DNA from: Borrelia hispanica CRI
Lineage (GTDB): Bacteria > Spirochaetota > Spirochaetia > Borreliales > Borreliaceae
Length of the DNA stretch: 64,000 nt
Direction of reading: 5' to 3'
Assembly (NCBI RefSeq): GCF_000500065.1
Contig: NZ_AYOU01000121.1
Location: 248,001 to 312,000 of the forward strand
In this document: one piece after another, positions 1-9,090 of the stretch
Layout of the letters: every line of letters starts with the position of its first letter
Numbering within the stretch: the stretch's first letter is position 1
Notes under the pieces: generated by a model
Seen by the model: the letters and a program-made list of their open reading frames with translations, nothing else
Told to the model about the DNA's origin: nothing
Databases searched by the model: none
Program-made: the position numbers and the translations under genes

Positions 1-1560
1 ATAAGATTTAATTATTTTATCTTGTGAATTATCGTTCTTTAAAATTTTGTTAGCAATAATTTTGCCTAATTGAACTCCTTCTTGATCAAATGAATTTATA
101 TTTAGTAGAAATCCTTCAAACATTACTTTATTTTCGTAATGAGAGAGTATAGCACCTATTGTATAAGGAGTAAGCTCTTTAGAGTATATTAATGCAGAAG
201 GTCTCTCTCCTTTAAAACTTTGATTTTGATTGATATTTTCTTTTCCAATAGCAAATGCAATTATTTGGGCTATTAGATTTGCTTTTAGTTTATCATTACT
301 TGATGTTCCCTCTAAAGAAACATCTTGTTTTAATTGGGATTGACTAAATCCTATTAAATCCATTGGTACTATTTCTGTTCCTTGATGAAGCATTTGAAAG
401 AATGAATGTTGCACATCTGTTCCAATTCCTCCCCAAATTATTCTGACTGTTTTATAGTCAATTTGTTCTCCAAATCTGTTTACGCTTTTTCCGTTGCTTT
501 CCATTTCAAGTTGTTGTAAATGAAGATAAAAATTTTCCATTGCTTTTGAATATGCAATAATACAGTTACTGCTATAATTTAGTATATTGCTTTCATATAT
601 ACTGATTATTGATGCTAGAAGGGGTGCATTTTCTCTTACATTTTTGTTTAGTGCTTGTTTGTCAACCTCATGAGCTCCTTTTAATATTTCTTTTGTAATA
701 TCTTCTGTAAAGCAAAGGGTTATTAGAGTAAGCCCTACAGCTGAGGTTGGTGAAAATCTTCCACCAATTGAATCATGCATCAAAAAGTATTCAAGGTATC
801 CTTTTTCGAGTGCCAACATGCTTCCTTGTGATGTAATGATTATAATTTGTTTTTTATATTCTTCAATTCCATTATCTTTTAATTTTTTAATTAAGAATTG
901 CATATTAGATGATGTTTCTAGTGTAGTTCCACTTTTTGATACTACAATAAATAGAGTTTCTTTAAGATTTATTTCACTTAAAACCTCTTCTGCTTCATCT
1001 GGGTCAACATTTGAAATAAAATATGCTTTCATTTTGCATAAATTTTTTTGTTTAGCATAGTTTTTAATTGTGGTGTATAGTGCTTTTGGCCCAAGACTTG
1101 AACCTCCAATACCAATTTGTACGACATTTTTAAAAGCCTTTCCATTTGTATTTTTAATCGTTCCATTTTGTATTTTTTTTGCAAATTCAAAAATTTTATG
1201 AAGTTCTCTTTCAAAAAATTCTCGCATATTTTCATTGTTATCTATAACTGTTGTGCCAAGTTGTCCTCTTGTTAAGTGATGTAAAACTTTTCTATTTTCA
1301 CTAAGATTAATATGTGTTCCATTAATGATTTCTTTATACTTTTCTATTAGATGTGCTTCATCGCTTAAATTTTGAAATAACTTTAAATGAGTTTCATTGA
1401 TTTGTTTTGTAGCATAGTTGTAATGTACGTGATTCCCTTCTATTTTGATGTCATATTCTTTAATTCTATTTTCATTTAATACTGTCTTTAGTTTTTCGGG
1501 ATTCATTTGTTTTAATTCTTGAAAACTTTTAAGCTTATTAAGATCATTATAATGAATCAT
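1..1560 (-). CDS. pgi: Glucose-6-phosphate isomerase, 3' end cut by window
   Basis: Interconverts glucose-6-phosphate and fructose-6-phosphate in cytoplasmic glycolysis, the main energy route of Borrelia. The frame is open from an ATG at 1558-1560 to the window edge, about 520 codons. From memory the Borrelia enzyme is about 530 residues, so only roughly a dozen C-terminal residues are missing. The reading frame near position 1 still encodes a helical Lys/Ile/Asn-rich stretch typical of the Pgi C-terminus. A GGAGG-type ribosome site lies just upstream, at about 1567-1571. It is the last of three minus-strand genes after the PBP and the ParB-like gene, with a gap of 36 bases, so co-transcription is likely. 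Identity rests on recognised sequence and gene order. Confidence 0.9.
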   Translation of the reverse strand, partial: MIHYNDLNKLKSFQELKQMNPEKLKTVLNENRIKEYDIKIEGNHVHYNYATKQINETHLKLFQNLSDEAHLIEKYKEIINGTHINLSENRKVLHHLTRGQLGTTVIDNNENMREFFERELHKIFEFAKKIQNGTIKNTNGKAFKNVVQIGIGGSSLGPKALYTTIKNYAKQKNLCKMKAYFISNVDPDEAEEVLSEINLKETLFIVVSKSGTTLETSSNMQFLIKKLKDNGIEEYKKQIIIITSQGSMLALEKGYLEYFLMHDSIGGRFSPTSAVGLTLITLCFTEDITKEILKGAHEVDKQALNKNVRENAPLLASIISIYESNILNYSSNCIIAYSKAMENFYLHLQQLEMESNGKSVNRFGEQIDYKTVRIIWGGIGTDVQHSFFQMLHQGTEIVPMDLIGFSQSQLKQDVSLEGTSSNDKLKANLIAQIIAFAIGKENINQNQSFKGERPSALIYSKELTPYTIGAILSHYENKVMFEGFLLNINSFDQEGVQLGKIIANKILKNDNSQDKIIKSY

Positions 1561-1596
1561 TAAGCATCCTCCAATAGTCTTTTTACGTATTTAAAT

Positions 1597-1995
1597 TTAA
1601 TTTTGTTTTTTTATTTTAAATATTTTTTTGATTTTTATTATTATTTTTTTTATCAATCTTATTATTGTGTTTTTTTCTGAATAATTTTTGAGTTCTTCTT
1701 CTCCTTCTTCTGCTTCACTTTTTGTAAATGATTTTCTGACATTATTTTCATCAAGTTCGATTTCAAGTAAGTTTTTTTTATCTTCTATTGGAATTACTTT
1801 GACATCGACCTCTTTATATCCAAGTTCTTTTAGTACTTGATATCTTCTAAAACCTGCCACTAGGTTTTTATTTTTATCTATTATTATAGGATAAATCAGA
1901 CCATGTTTTTTAATGCTTTCTTTAAGAGTTGTTGTATCTCCTATATTTTTTCTGATTCGTTTTTTGATTTTTATTTGTTCTAAATCTATTAACAT
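1597..1995 (-). CDS. Short ParB N-domain-like protein
   Basis: A 132-residue protein resembling only the N-terminal ParB/Srx nucleotidase-like domain. It has an early SIKKHGLIYPIII segment, a GFRRYQVLKELG segment matching the GERRxxA box of ParB, and ELDENNVRKSF matching the second conserved stretch. There is no room for the helix-turn-helix and dimerisation domains of a true ParB, and a separate chromosomal ParB is known elsewhere in Borrelia genomes. The last 25 residues are almost all Lys and Ile and could form a basic amphipathic helix. It starts 6 bases after the PBP stop and precedes pgi, so it is in their operon. Whether it binds CTP or DNA cannot be told from sequence. Confidence 0.7.
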   Translation of the reverse strand: MLIDLEQIKIKKRIRKNIGDTTTLKESIKKHGLIYPIIIDKNKNLVAGFRRYQVLKELGYKEVDVKVIPIEDKKNLLEIELDENNVRKSFTKSEAEEGEEELKNYSEKNTIIRLIKKIIIKIKKIFKIKKQN

Positions 1996-2001
1996 ATTTT
2001 A

Positions 2002-4776
2002 TTAATCCAATTGTATATTTTCTCCATTGACATCTTTATGTTCAATTTCATTATTTTGTTTTTCATCATTTACAATAGAATTTTTTTGAGGTTCTGTATT
2101 ATTTGGCTTATCTGTAGTATTCGTACTATCATCTATATTGTTATTGTCATCTATTATTTTGTTGTTGGTGTCGTCTTCTGTTTTAGCATCTTGGGTATTA
2201 TGTTCCATGTTTTCCTCTTTATTGTCATTTTCAAAATCTTCATTTTGTATATCCATATTAATATTATCATTAAATTTATCATTATTAATTGTATTAGTAT
2301 TATTTTCAGGAATTTTTTCATTTTCTGTTTTATTGTGTTGGTAAAAATCGTTTGTAAGATATTCAAATTCGGTAGTATCGAAGTTTAGTTCATCATTGTC
2401 ATTAATGTTGTCGATGCCATAAATATTGAATTCCATTTTATTTAAAAATTCAGATTTGTTTTCATAATATTTTGATTTTTCAAATGGTTGGCTTCCTGTA
2501 ATGAATATTTCGTTTATTATTGTTTCATTAGGTACACCTTCTGGTAATAGACCTGTTTCTGATTGAACTTGTACATTAATTATTCCTTTGGGTCGTATAA
2601 ATACCTTTTGGGGTAAGTTTTTATGATATTCTGCCATAAATTTACCCCAAGTAGGGCCAGCTAGTGCTGTTCCTGTGCCTGCAGTTCCCAATGAATATCC
2701 TTTTTTGTCAAAACCAACCCATATAGCCGTTGTTATATAAGGTGAATATCCTATTGTCCATCCGTCGGCCCAGTTTTGGGTTGTTCCTGATTTACCTACA
2801 ATATCGGATTTAAAATTTTTGAGATTTGTGTATTTTTGATTTGATAGAGTGCCATATTGGATTGTTGATTTCATCATATCTGTCATAATGTAAGCAGTTT
2901 GAGGAGATACTATTTGCGCATTAGCACCTTTATTCTTGATTGATGTTAGTATTTCAGATTCTACATTTGCTATTACTTTTCCATTTCTATCTTCTATATA
3001 TTTAATTCCGTATGGTTCTACTTCTTTTCCATTATTTCCTAAAATAGCAAATGCTCTTGCCATTTGTATTGGAGATGTTGATGTGACTCCAAGTGCAAGG
3101 GGATATACTTTGGGGAATATTTTATTTATTTCATTTTGATCTTTGATTCCTAGTAATTTAGCCGAATATTTAATTGCATTGTCGAAACCTAATTTATCAA
3201 GTATTCTAAGGGCGGGAATATTGAGAGATAAAGCGAGTGCTTTACGTGTTAAGACATTTCCTCGCCATTTTCCTCCATAATTTTCAGGGGCATACACCTC
3301 TCCTTCTTGATTAAAAAAGGCTACAGGAGAATCTGAGAGCATTGTTGCAGCTGTTATTTTTTTTAATTCAATAGCTGCTGAAAAATATAAAACTTTAAAT
3401 GCGCTTCCAGGTTGAATTTTTGCTTGAGTTGCTCTATTAAATTCGCTTCCCTTTCTATATCCACTTCCTCCAACCATTGCTTTTATGGCTCCTGTTGTGG
3501 TGTCTAGTGATATTAATGCACCTTCTGGTTGCACAAGTAAGTTTGGATTTGTTTTATTGTTTATTGTGTAAGCTCTTGTTGCTTTGTCTATTTTATCAAT
3601 GCCTAAAATTGCAGCAAAGCTTGCAAGAAGATCAATATTATCCTCATAAAATTTTCTTGTTTTTAATTTTGTGTATTGTCTGCCATTTATTCTAGTATTT
3701 CTTATGCCAAATAAATCGGATATTGTATCAATTATTGGTACTATTTCTGAATTTATTACTAATGTTTCAGATGATTTTGTAGAATTATACATTTTCCTTG
3801 CTTTTGTAATCATTTCTTGTGTAATTTCATTTGCATGTTTTTGTGCTTCAAGATCAAGTGTTGTATATATTGAGTATCCATCTTTGTATATATTTGCTTC
3901 TGATGGGAGGTATTTAGTTATTCGTTGTCTTACATATTCTGAAAAATAAGGAGCATGATCTTCTTTGTCAGATATAGCTGGTGTATCTGCCATACGAGTC
4001 CAGTCATAATTTTGCCAATATTCATTAAATTCTGATTCAGCTAATTCAGGGGTGATAATACCATGAGATACTACTTGATTTAATACAGCTCTTTGTATTT
4101 TCTTTGCGAATTTTGGATTGTAAAATGGTGAATAAAGTTTTGCATTTGGCAATTGTATAATCATTAAAACAGCTTCTGCGGTGTTAATATCTTTAACACT
4201 TTTATTGAAGAAAAATTTTGAAGCTGCTACTACGCCATAATTTCCATTTCCAAAATAGACTTTATTTAAGTATTTTTCAAGTATTTCATATTTTGATAAT
4301 TTTTTTTCAAGCTGTATTGCCCACCAAACTTCATTTAATTTTCTTAAAATAGATCTTTTTGCTTGATTTGTGTAGAGTAGTTTTGCTAATTGTTGTGTTA
4401 TAGTACTACCACCTGAGAAATATCTTCCAAGAACAATATTAAATGCAGCTCTTAAAATTCCCATTAATGAGAAGCCTCTGTGGAAAAAAAAGCTGAGATC
4501 TTCGCGTATTAAGAGTGTGTTTATTAAATTATTAGGCATTTCTCTTAAAGGTAATAATTCTCTGTTCTCATCAGATATAAATTGTGTTATGAGCTTACCA
4601 TTGGTATCAAAAAGTTTTGATGGTATAGCAGGGTTTATATTTCCAAAATTTTTATCTTTTTGAATATTTATAGTTTCAACTATGGCAATTGATAAAAAAA
4701 TGATTGAAAAACTGATAATAAAATAGGTAAAATAAACTAGCATGTTAGCTTTTTTGCTAAAATTGAGCCTTTTCAA
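2002..4776 (-). CDS. Class A penicillin-binding protein (PBP1a type)
   Basis: Bifunctional peptidoglycan glycosyltransferase and transpeptidase, 924 residues, anchored by one N-terminal membrane helix (about residues 12-34). The GT51 domain shows the EDLSFFFHRGF motif near residue 92 and GGSTITQQLAK soon after. The transpeptidase has the active-site SAFK near residue 457, SLN near 520 and KSGTT near 662. From about residue 792 the protein ends in a low-complexity tail of roughly 130 residues rich in Asn, Asp, Glu and Lys with no recognisable domain. The start is TTG at 4774-4776, supported by an AAGGA site about 7 bases upstream. It is first in the run PBP, ParB-like, pgi. Borrelia literature calls the counterpart a PBP; the symbol is left open. 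Confidence 0.92.
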   Translation of the reverse strand: MKRLNFSKKANMLVYFTYFIISFSIIFLSIAIVETINIQKDKNFGNINPAIPSKLFDTNGKLITQFISDENRELLPLREMPNNLINTLLIREDLSFFFHRGFSLMGILRAAFNIVLGRYFSGGSTITQQLAKLLYTNQAKRSILRKLNEVWWAIQLEKKLSKYEILEKYLNKVYFGNGNYGVVAASKFFFNKSVKDINTAEAVLMIIQLPNAKLYSPFYNPKFAKKIQRAVLNQVVSHGIITPELAESEFNEYWQNYDWTRMADTPAISDKEDHAPYFSEYVRQRITKYLPSEANIYKDGYSIYTTLDLEAQKHANEITQEMITKARKMYNSTKSSETLVINSEIVPIIDTISDLFGIRNTRINGRQYTKLKTRKFYEDNIDLLASFAAILGIDKIDKATRAYTINNKTNPNLLVQPEGALISLDTTTGAIKAMVGGSGYRKGSEFNRATQAKIQPGSAFKVLYFSAAIELKKITAATMLSDSPVAFFNQEGEVYAPENYGGKWRGNVLTRKALALSLNIPALRILDKLGFDNAIKYSAKLLGIKDQNEINKIFPKVYPLALGVTSTSPIQMARAFAILGNNGKEVEPYGIKYIEDRNGKVIANVESEILTSIKNKGANAQIVSPQTAYIMTDMMKSTIQYGTLSNQKYTNLKNFKSDIVGKSGTTQNWADGWTIGYSPYITTAIWVGFDKKGYSLGTAGTGTALAGPTWGKFMAEYHKNLPQKVFIRPKGIINVQVQSETGLLPEGVPNETIINEIFITGSQPFEKSKYYENKSEFLNKMEFNIYGIDNINDNDELNFDTTEFEYLTNDFYQHNKTENEKIPENNTNTINNDKFNDNINMDIQNEDFENDNKEENMEHNTQDAKTEDDTNNKIIDDNNNIDDSTNTTDKPNNTEPQKNSIVNDEKQNNEIEHKDVNGENIQLD

Positions 4777-5266
4777 ATTGTATCCTTCTAACGTCTTTCA
4801 ACGTAATTATACTATAAAATATGATAAACTTAACATTTTGCAAGTTGTTATTAATGTAAAAATATTGTTATAATGCCTTTTTATATGGGTTATTTTGATA
4901 TTTAAGTTTTTTAAAATGTAAGTTGATTCGTTATGAGAATTTGGAAAGATTGGGACTTTATGTGTGGGTGTTGTTGTTTTTTAAAATAAACAGTAAAAAT
5001 AATAAGAATTACAGATTAATACATTGAATGATGAATTATTTTTATGTTAGTGTTTTTTTGAAATTTTTATTTATAGAGTTGCTTTTTTGGAATAGATTTG
5101 ATCTTTATATGTGTGTTGAATAAAGTGTGAACTATTGGTTGTATCTAATATTTTGGGATAGAATTATTTTAAAGTATATGCATAAATTAAAATTTTTGAA
5201 TTGTATTGCTTTAAAGTTCCTGAATATCAATTTTAATATGTTTGTTAGATTTCAAAGGAGAGGTTT
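4777..5266. other. 490-bp intergenic region between PBP and plzA
   Basis: No credible ORF on either strand. It must hold the divergent promoters of the PBP gene (minus) and plzA (plus). The best plus-strand promoter match lies at its far end (4845-4874), almost 400 bases before plzA. A weaker match nearer plzA is TTGGTT, an 18-base spacer and TAGAAT around 5135-5165. A TATAAT on the minus strand sits about 35 bases upstream of the PBP start. Nothing in it resembles a tRNA or a known riboswitch. Confidence 0.6.
4845..4874 (+). promoter_or_regulatory. Sigma-70-type promoter far upstream of plzA
   Basis: TTGTTA at 4845-4850, an 18-base spacer and a perfect TATAAT at 4869-4874. Transcription would begin near 4881, giving either a leader of about 385 bases on plzA or a separate small RNA. 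No short ORF with a good ribosome site follows closely. In sequence this AT-rich, chance matches are frequent, so it is only a candidate. Confidence 0.4.
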
Positions 5267-6055
5267 ATGTTTTTTTCTAAAAAAATAAAAGATTATGAAG
5301 CTAAATATAGAGGTAAGGAAATTAAAATGAGTACTGAAATTAATAGTTTCCTTAATATTAAAAATTCTGTTGAAATAAAGGTTGGTACTTATGTGGTGGT
5401 TGGTGTTATTTATTCTATTTCTATGAGTTTTATTAAAATTATTTTGCAACAAGATGAAATTTTACCCGTCTTGGCACAAAATGGAAATTTAGGCAATATT
5501 AATATTAAGAGTTATGACAATAATGTTGTGGATAATTCTTTTTGTATTCCTTCTTTAATTGTTAAGTTGGTAAATACATCTTCTTATGCCATTCAAGATA
5601 AGGAATATAATTTGTTGACGCTAGAATTTATATCTTCTATGCCAGAAGAAATTTTAATTAAAATTGGGAAATTGCTTGATTTAAAGCTTGGTCAAAATCA
5701 AAGGATTCATGAGCGTATTATTATTGATAAAGAGTCTTTAAAAAAACTTAATCTTGCTTCTGATAAAGCTTTTGTTGAAGTTAATGGTATTAAGCATAAA
5801 TGTTTGATTAAAGATATGTCTTATGGAGGTGCTCTTTTGATATCTTATTTTGATTATGAAAAATTGGAAGAGAGTAATACCGATTTGATTTTGAGTTTTG
5901 ATGTTGCAGGTAAGAAAGTTTCTATTGTGGGGCAGGCAAGAAATTTAAGTGTTATTCAAACGCCCAATGGTAAAGTTTTAGCTATAGGTGTTGCATTTTG
6001 TGAAGAAAAAATTCCTCTTGACTATACAATGTTAATACATGATTATTTTAATTAG
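5267..6055 (+). CDS. plzA: PilZ-domain cyclic-di-GMP receptor PlzA
   Basis: The chromosomal c-di-GMP effector of Borrelia, linked in the literature to motility, tick-phase metabolism and gene regulation. The 262-residue protein has an N-terminal PilZ-like half and a C-terminal PilZ domain. The c-di-GMP motif RxxxR is R146 to R150 (RIHER) and the partner motif DxSxxG is D183 to G188 (DMSYGG), so ligand binding should be intact. There is no signal peptide or membrane helix, so it is cytoplasmic. The ATG follows a strong AAAGGAGAGG site. The TPR gene starts 8 bases after its stop, suggesting co-transcription. Identity is confident from motifs, length and position. Confidence 0.95.
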   Translation: MFFSKKIKDYEAKYRGKEIKMSTEINSFLNIKNSVEIKVGTYVVVGVIYSISMSFIKIILQQDEILPVLAQNGNLGNINIKSYDNNVVDNSFCIPSLIVKLVNTSSYAIQDKEYNLLTLEFISSMPEEILIKIGKLLDLKLGQNQRIHERIIIDKESLKKLNLASDKAFVEVNGIKHKCLIKDMSYGGALLISYFDYEKLEESNTDLILSFDVAGKKVSIVGQARNLSVIQTPNGKVLAIGVAFCEEKIPLDYTMLIHDYFN

Positions 6056-6062
6056 AGGATTT

Positions 6063-7151
6063 ATGCTTAAGAATATTGTTTATGTTTCTCTTCCTGAGAA
6101 TTTTACAAATCAGATTAAAGGTTTTGTATTTGATCCTAAGATATTATTGCCTGTTGAGGTTAGTGATATTGAGCACTTTTCTCAAGATGAACTTAGTTTT
6201 GAATCCATTATGTCTGCAATTCTTAAGATTTCTGCTTATGACCAAAATAATGTTAACTTTCCTTATTATAAGAAGCTTTTATTAGCTTTAAATCCAAATA
6301 TTATTAATATTCTTATTAATGTTGGTCTTTCGAAGATTGATGAGGGAGATTATAATTTGGCTCTTGAAATTTTTTTGTCATTAAAAGGTGTTGAAGGTGA
6401 GAATGAGGTTATTCTTTTTAATTTAGCATTATTATATGAAAAAATGGCTGAAAATTTTTTAAGACTTGAGCAACATATGGATGCTATTAGCAGTAATCAA
6501 AATGCTTTAAATATTTATGAAAGACTATTAACACTTGATAGTATTAATGAAAATGTATTTGCAAATGCTGGTTTTTTTTTTGTTAAGCAATATAAATTAG
6601 ATAGGGCTCAAGAATTACTGAGTCATTATTTAAAAATTTCTAGTAATTTAGGATTGAAGAATAAGGTAAATGAAATTTTAAATGTTATAGAGGTTCATAA
6701 AGATTTAGCTTTAAATCTTGAGAGAATATATGATTTGATAATTTTATCAAAAGAAGATGAAGCTATTTGTGAACTTATTAAACTATTAGAATATCATAAA
6801 GATTCCTGGAATGTTTGGTTCTTGCTTGGATGGGGGTATAGAAGAAAGGGATTTTACTTGCAGGCAAAAGATGCTTTTCTTAAAGTGTTATTTTTTGATT
6901 CTAATAATGTTGATGCTATGAATGAAATTTCAATTTGTTTAATGGAGTTGCTTAAGTTTGATGAGAGTCTTGAATATTTACTTAGAGCATTAAAACTTGA
7001 ACCTGATAATATTAAAATTATTTCAAATCTTGGTATTCTTTATTTAAAGATGGAGCGTAAAAAAGAGGCTAGAGAATATTTTCAAATCATTCTTGAATAT
7101 GATCCAAATGATCCTATTGCTCTTAAGTATTTGGAATTGTTAGAAAAATAA
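6063..7151 (+). CDS. TPR-repeat protein
   Basis: About 362 residues, predicted cytoplasmic, with tetratricopeptide repeats. These are clearest in the C-terminal third, where segments of the type WFLLGWGYRRKGFYLQAKDAF, ISICLMELLKFDESLEYLL and LGILYLKMERKKEAREYF follow one another at 34-residue spacing. The open frame begins at 6039 inside plzA, but the ATG at 6063 is preferred because it has an AGAGGA site immediately upstream and starts after the plzA stop. TPRs usually bind partner proteins; no catalytic domain is visible. Its tight link to plzA suggests shared expression, but no function can be named. Confidence 0.8.
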   Translation: MLKNIVYVSLPENFTNQIKGFVFDPKILLPVEVSDIEHFSQDELSFESIMSAILKISAYDQNNVNFPYYKKLLLALNPNIINILINVGLSKIDEGDYNLALEIFLSLKGVEGENEVILFNLALLYEKMAENFLRLEQHMDAISSNQNALNIYERLLTLDSINENVFANAGFFFVKQYKLDRAQELLSHYLKISSNLGLKNKVNEILNVIEVHKDLALNLERIYDLIILSKEDEAICELIKLLEYHKDSWNVWFLLGWGYRRKGFYLQAKDAFLKVLFFDSNNVDAMNEISICLMELLKFDESLEYLLRALKLEPDNIKIISNLGILYLKMERKKEAREYFQIILEYDPNDPIALKYLELLEK

Positions 7152-7158
7152 TTTAAAT

Positions 7159-8160
7159 TTATTCAGAAATAAATTTGTCTAGACTTGCTTTTTTGAGTCT
7201 GTTATTTATTGAATATCCAAGTTGATTATTATCTACAAATTCAGCAAGTATTTGTTTATGTGTTCTCTCAGATTCTACAAAAACTTTATAAATATTTTTT
7301 GCATATTCTTCTAATGTGTTAAATATACAGATGTGATTTGTATTCCAAAGCCTATTAAACCAATATGATTTAAAAGTATTTTTCATAATGAGTATTTTTG
7401 TATCTTGTCTTGATACATACTTTCTTATATTATCTTTTTGTCTGAATAAATAAACAGGTATGCGTGGTCTATAATGTTCCAATAAATTTCCTGGTGATTG
7501 GAGTATTTTTTTTCCCAATGAATATTCTACATTAAAGTTTCCATTAAGTTCTCTCTCTATCATTTCTTTTGTTATTGAGCCTGGTCTTAATATTGATACG
7601 TTGCTTTTAGCGTCAAAACTTATAACAGTTGATTCTATTCCAATTTTTGATACTCCATTTTTCTTAATGATTCCTTTAACAAGGCCATTAAGTTCCTTTA
7701 TTGCCATTTCAAAATTAGTGGCACTGGGACGTTTTGATAAATTTGCTGATGGAGCTGCTATTGGAACTTTGCTCATTTTGATTAATTTGAGAGCTATAGG
7801 GTCTGAAGGTATTCTGACTGCTATGCTTTCAAGACCGCCATTTATTAATTTAGATATCTTACCCGCATTTTTTAATATGAATGTTATGGGACCTGGGGTA
7901 AATTTGTTCATTAAAATCATAGCACTATCTGGTATATATTCTACAAGTTCTTTTATTTTTTCTATTGATTCAACATGTACTATTAGGGGATTTGTAATAG
8001 GACGCTTTTTGACTATAAAGAGCATTCGTATAGCATTCTCATCATATGCATTAGCTCCAATGCCGTATACTGTTTCTGTGGGAAATACTACTAATTCTCC
8101 TGAATTAATGAATTTCGCTGCTTTTTCTATTTCAGTTTCTTTTATTATTTCTGTTTTCAT
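7159..8160 (-). CDS. Threonylcarbamoyl-AMP synthase (Sua5 type)
   Basis: Makes threonylcarbamoyl-AMP from threonine, bicarbonate and ATP, the first step of t6A37 formation in tRNAs that read ANN codons. The YrdC domain fills residues 1 to about 200, with KKRPITNPLIVHV and APSANLSKRPSATN matching the nucleotide and carboxylate binding stretches. The SPGNLLEHYRPRIPVYLF linker and C-terminal domain make this the long Sua5 form rather than short TsaC. Length 333 residues fits Sua5. Its pathway partner TsaD is encoded in the same window at 44158-45174. It ends only 7 bases from the stop of the convergent TPR gene. Confidence 0.9.
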   Translation of the reverse strand: MKTEIIKETEIEKAAKFINSGELVVFPTETVYGIGANAYDENAIRMLFIVKKRPITNPLIVHVESIEKIKELVEYIPDSAMILMNKFTPGPITFILKNAGKISKLINGGLESIAVRIPSDPIALKLIKMSKVPIAAPSANLSKRPSATNFEMAIKELNGLVKGIIKKNGVSKIGIESTVISFDAKSNVSILRPGSITKEMIERELNGNFNVEYSLGKKILQSPGNLLEHYRPRIPVYLFRQKDNIRKYVSRQDTKILIMKNTFKSYWFNRLWNTNHICIFNTLEEYAKNIYKVFVESERTHKQILAEFVDNNQLGYSINNRLKKASLDKFISE

Positions 8161-8259
8161 TAATGTTACCTATTAAGGTTATCTTAGTATACTTATTAAA
8201 TCAAAAAAATTGCAAATAAACAATTTAGGACAACTAATTAATTTTGTGTTATAAGTCTT

Positions 8260-9090
8260 ATGCTTTATATTGTGATATGCAATATGATACAATGTGTAAT
8301 TATGATAGGTTTATTTGGTCTTAGGTATGTTGACTTGAGATTTATATTTTTATTTTTGATTGTTGCTACTATGCAATTAAATAGTGCTACTGTAGGGCTT
8401 GCTTCGTGGTATGGAGAAGCTTTTCATGGTAAGACTACTGCTAATGGCGAGAAATTTGATATGACTGCTCTTACAGCGGCTCACAAAGAGCTTCCATTTA
8501 ATAGTGTTGTAAGAGTTACCAATTTACTTAATAATAGAACTGTTGTTGTAAGAATTAATGACAGGGGACCTTTTAGAAAAGATAGGATAATTGATTTATC
8601 AAAATCTGCTGCTGAAAAGTTAGATTTTATAGGAATAGGTGTTGCTCCTGTAAAAATTGAAATATTAAAACAAGTTGATATAAAAAATATTGAAAACCAA
8701 AAATCTGAGAACAATCTTGATGTTAAAGATGTTCCTAAGAGTAATTCTAATAATGATGTTGTTGATTTAAAAACAGATAAAGGTGTTGTTGTGGGAAAGG
8801 AACATACTGAAGTTGCAGGTCAAATTTTAAATAATACAGATAAAGAGCCAGATTTTTACATACAAGTTGGTTCTTATAAGACTAAAGATTATGCTCAAAG
8901 GGCTTATAAGATTCTTGAAAAAGTTGGTCTTAATGTTTTTGTAAACTCACATGGACCTTTTTTTACAGTATTTATTCCTACTTATGCTGATGATGTACAA
9001 AAGAATGTTGAGCTCATTAAATCTACAGGATACAAAGACATTTTGGTGAGAAAGACTAAAATCCCAGGAAATAATATCCTTATGGATTAA
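8260..9090 (+). CDS. rlpA: RlpA-like protein with DPBB and SPOR domains
   Basis: Exported protein of up to 276 residues. After a hydrophobic N-terminal segment comes the double-psi beta-barrel of the RlpA family, with [18 protein letters not shown] and [19 protein letters not shown] charged linker follows, then a C-terminal SPOR domain ([18 protein letters not shown]) that in other bacteria binds denuded septal glycan. Some RlpA proteins are lytic transglycosylases; activity here is unproven. There is no lipobox cysteine, so despite the old name it need not be a lipoprotein. The start is uncertain: ATG 8260, ATG 8302 or TTG 8335 (which has AGG upstream and gives a compact signal peptide). The 3' end overlaps the convergent helicase gene by 11 bases. 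Confidence 0.85.
   Translation: MLYIVICNMIQCVIMIGLFGLRYVDLRFIFLFLIVATMQLNSATVGLASWYGEAFHGKTTANGEKFDMTALTAAHKELPFNSVVRVTNLLNNRTVVVRINDRGPFRKDRIIDLSKSAAEKLDFIGIGVAPVKIEILKQVDIKNIENQKSENNLDVKDVPKSNSNNDVVDLKTDKGVVVGKEHTEVAGQILNNTDKEPDFYIQVGSYKTKDYAQRAYKILEKVGLNVFVNSHGPFFTVFIPTYADDVQKNVELIKSTGYKDILVRKTKIPGNNILMD

Noticed and set aside
818-1235. Short ORFs inside pgi suggesting a frameshift or broken gene
   Set aside because: The pgi frame stays open from 1560 to the window edge; these are shadow frames.
2011-2388. Plus-strand hydrophobic ORF opposite the PBP tail
   Set aside because: It is the complement of the Asn/Asp/Glu-rich tail; hydrophobicity is a by-product of base composition and there is no ribosome site.
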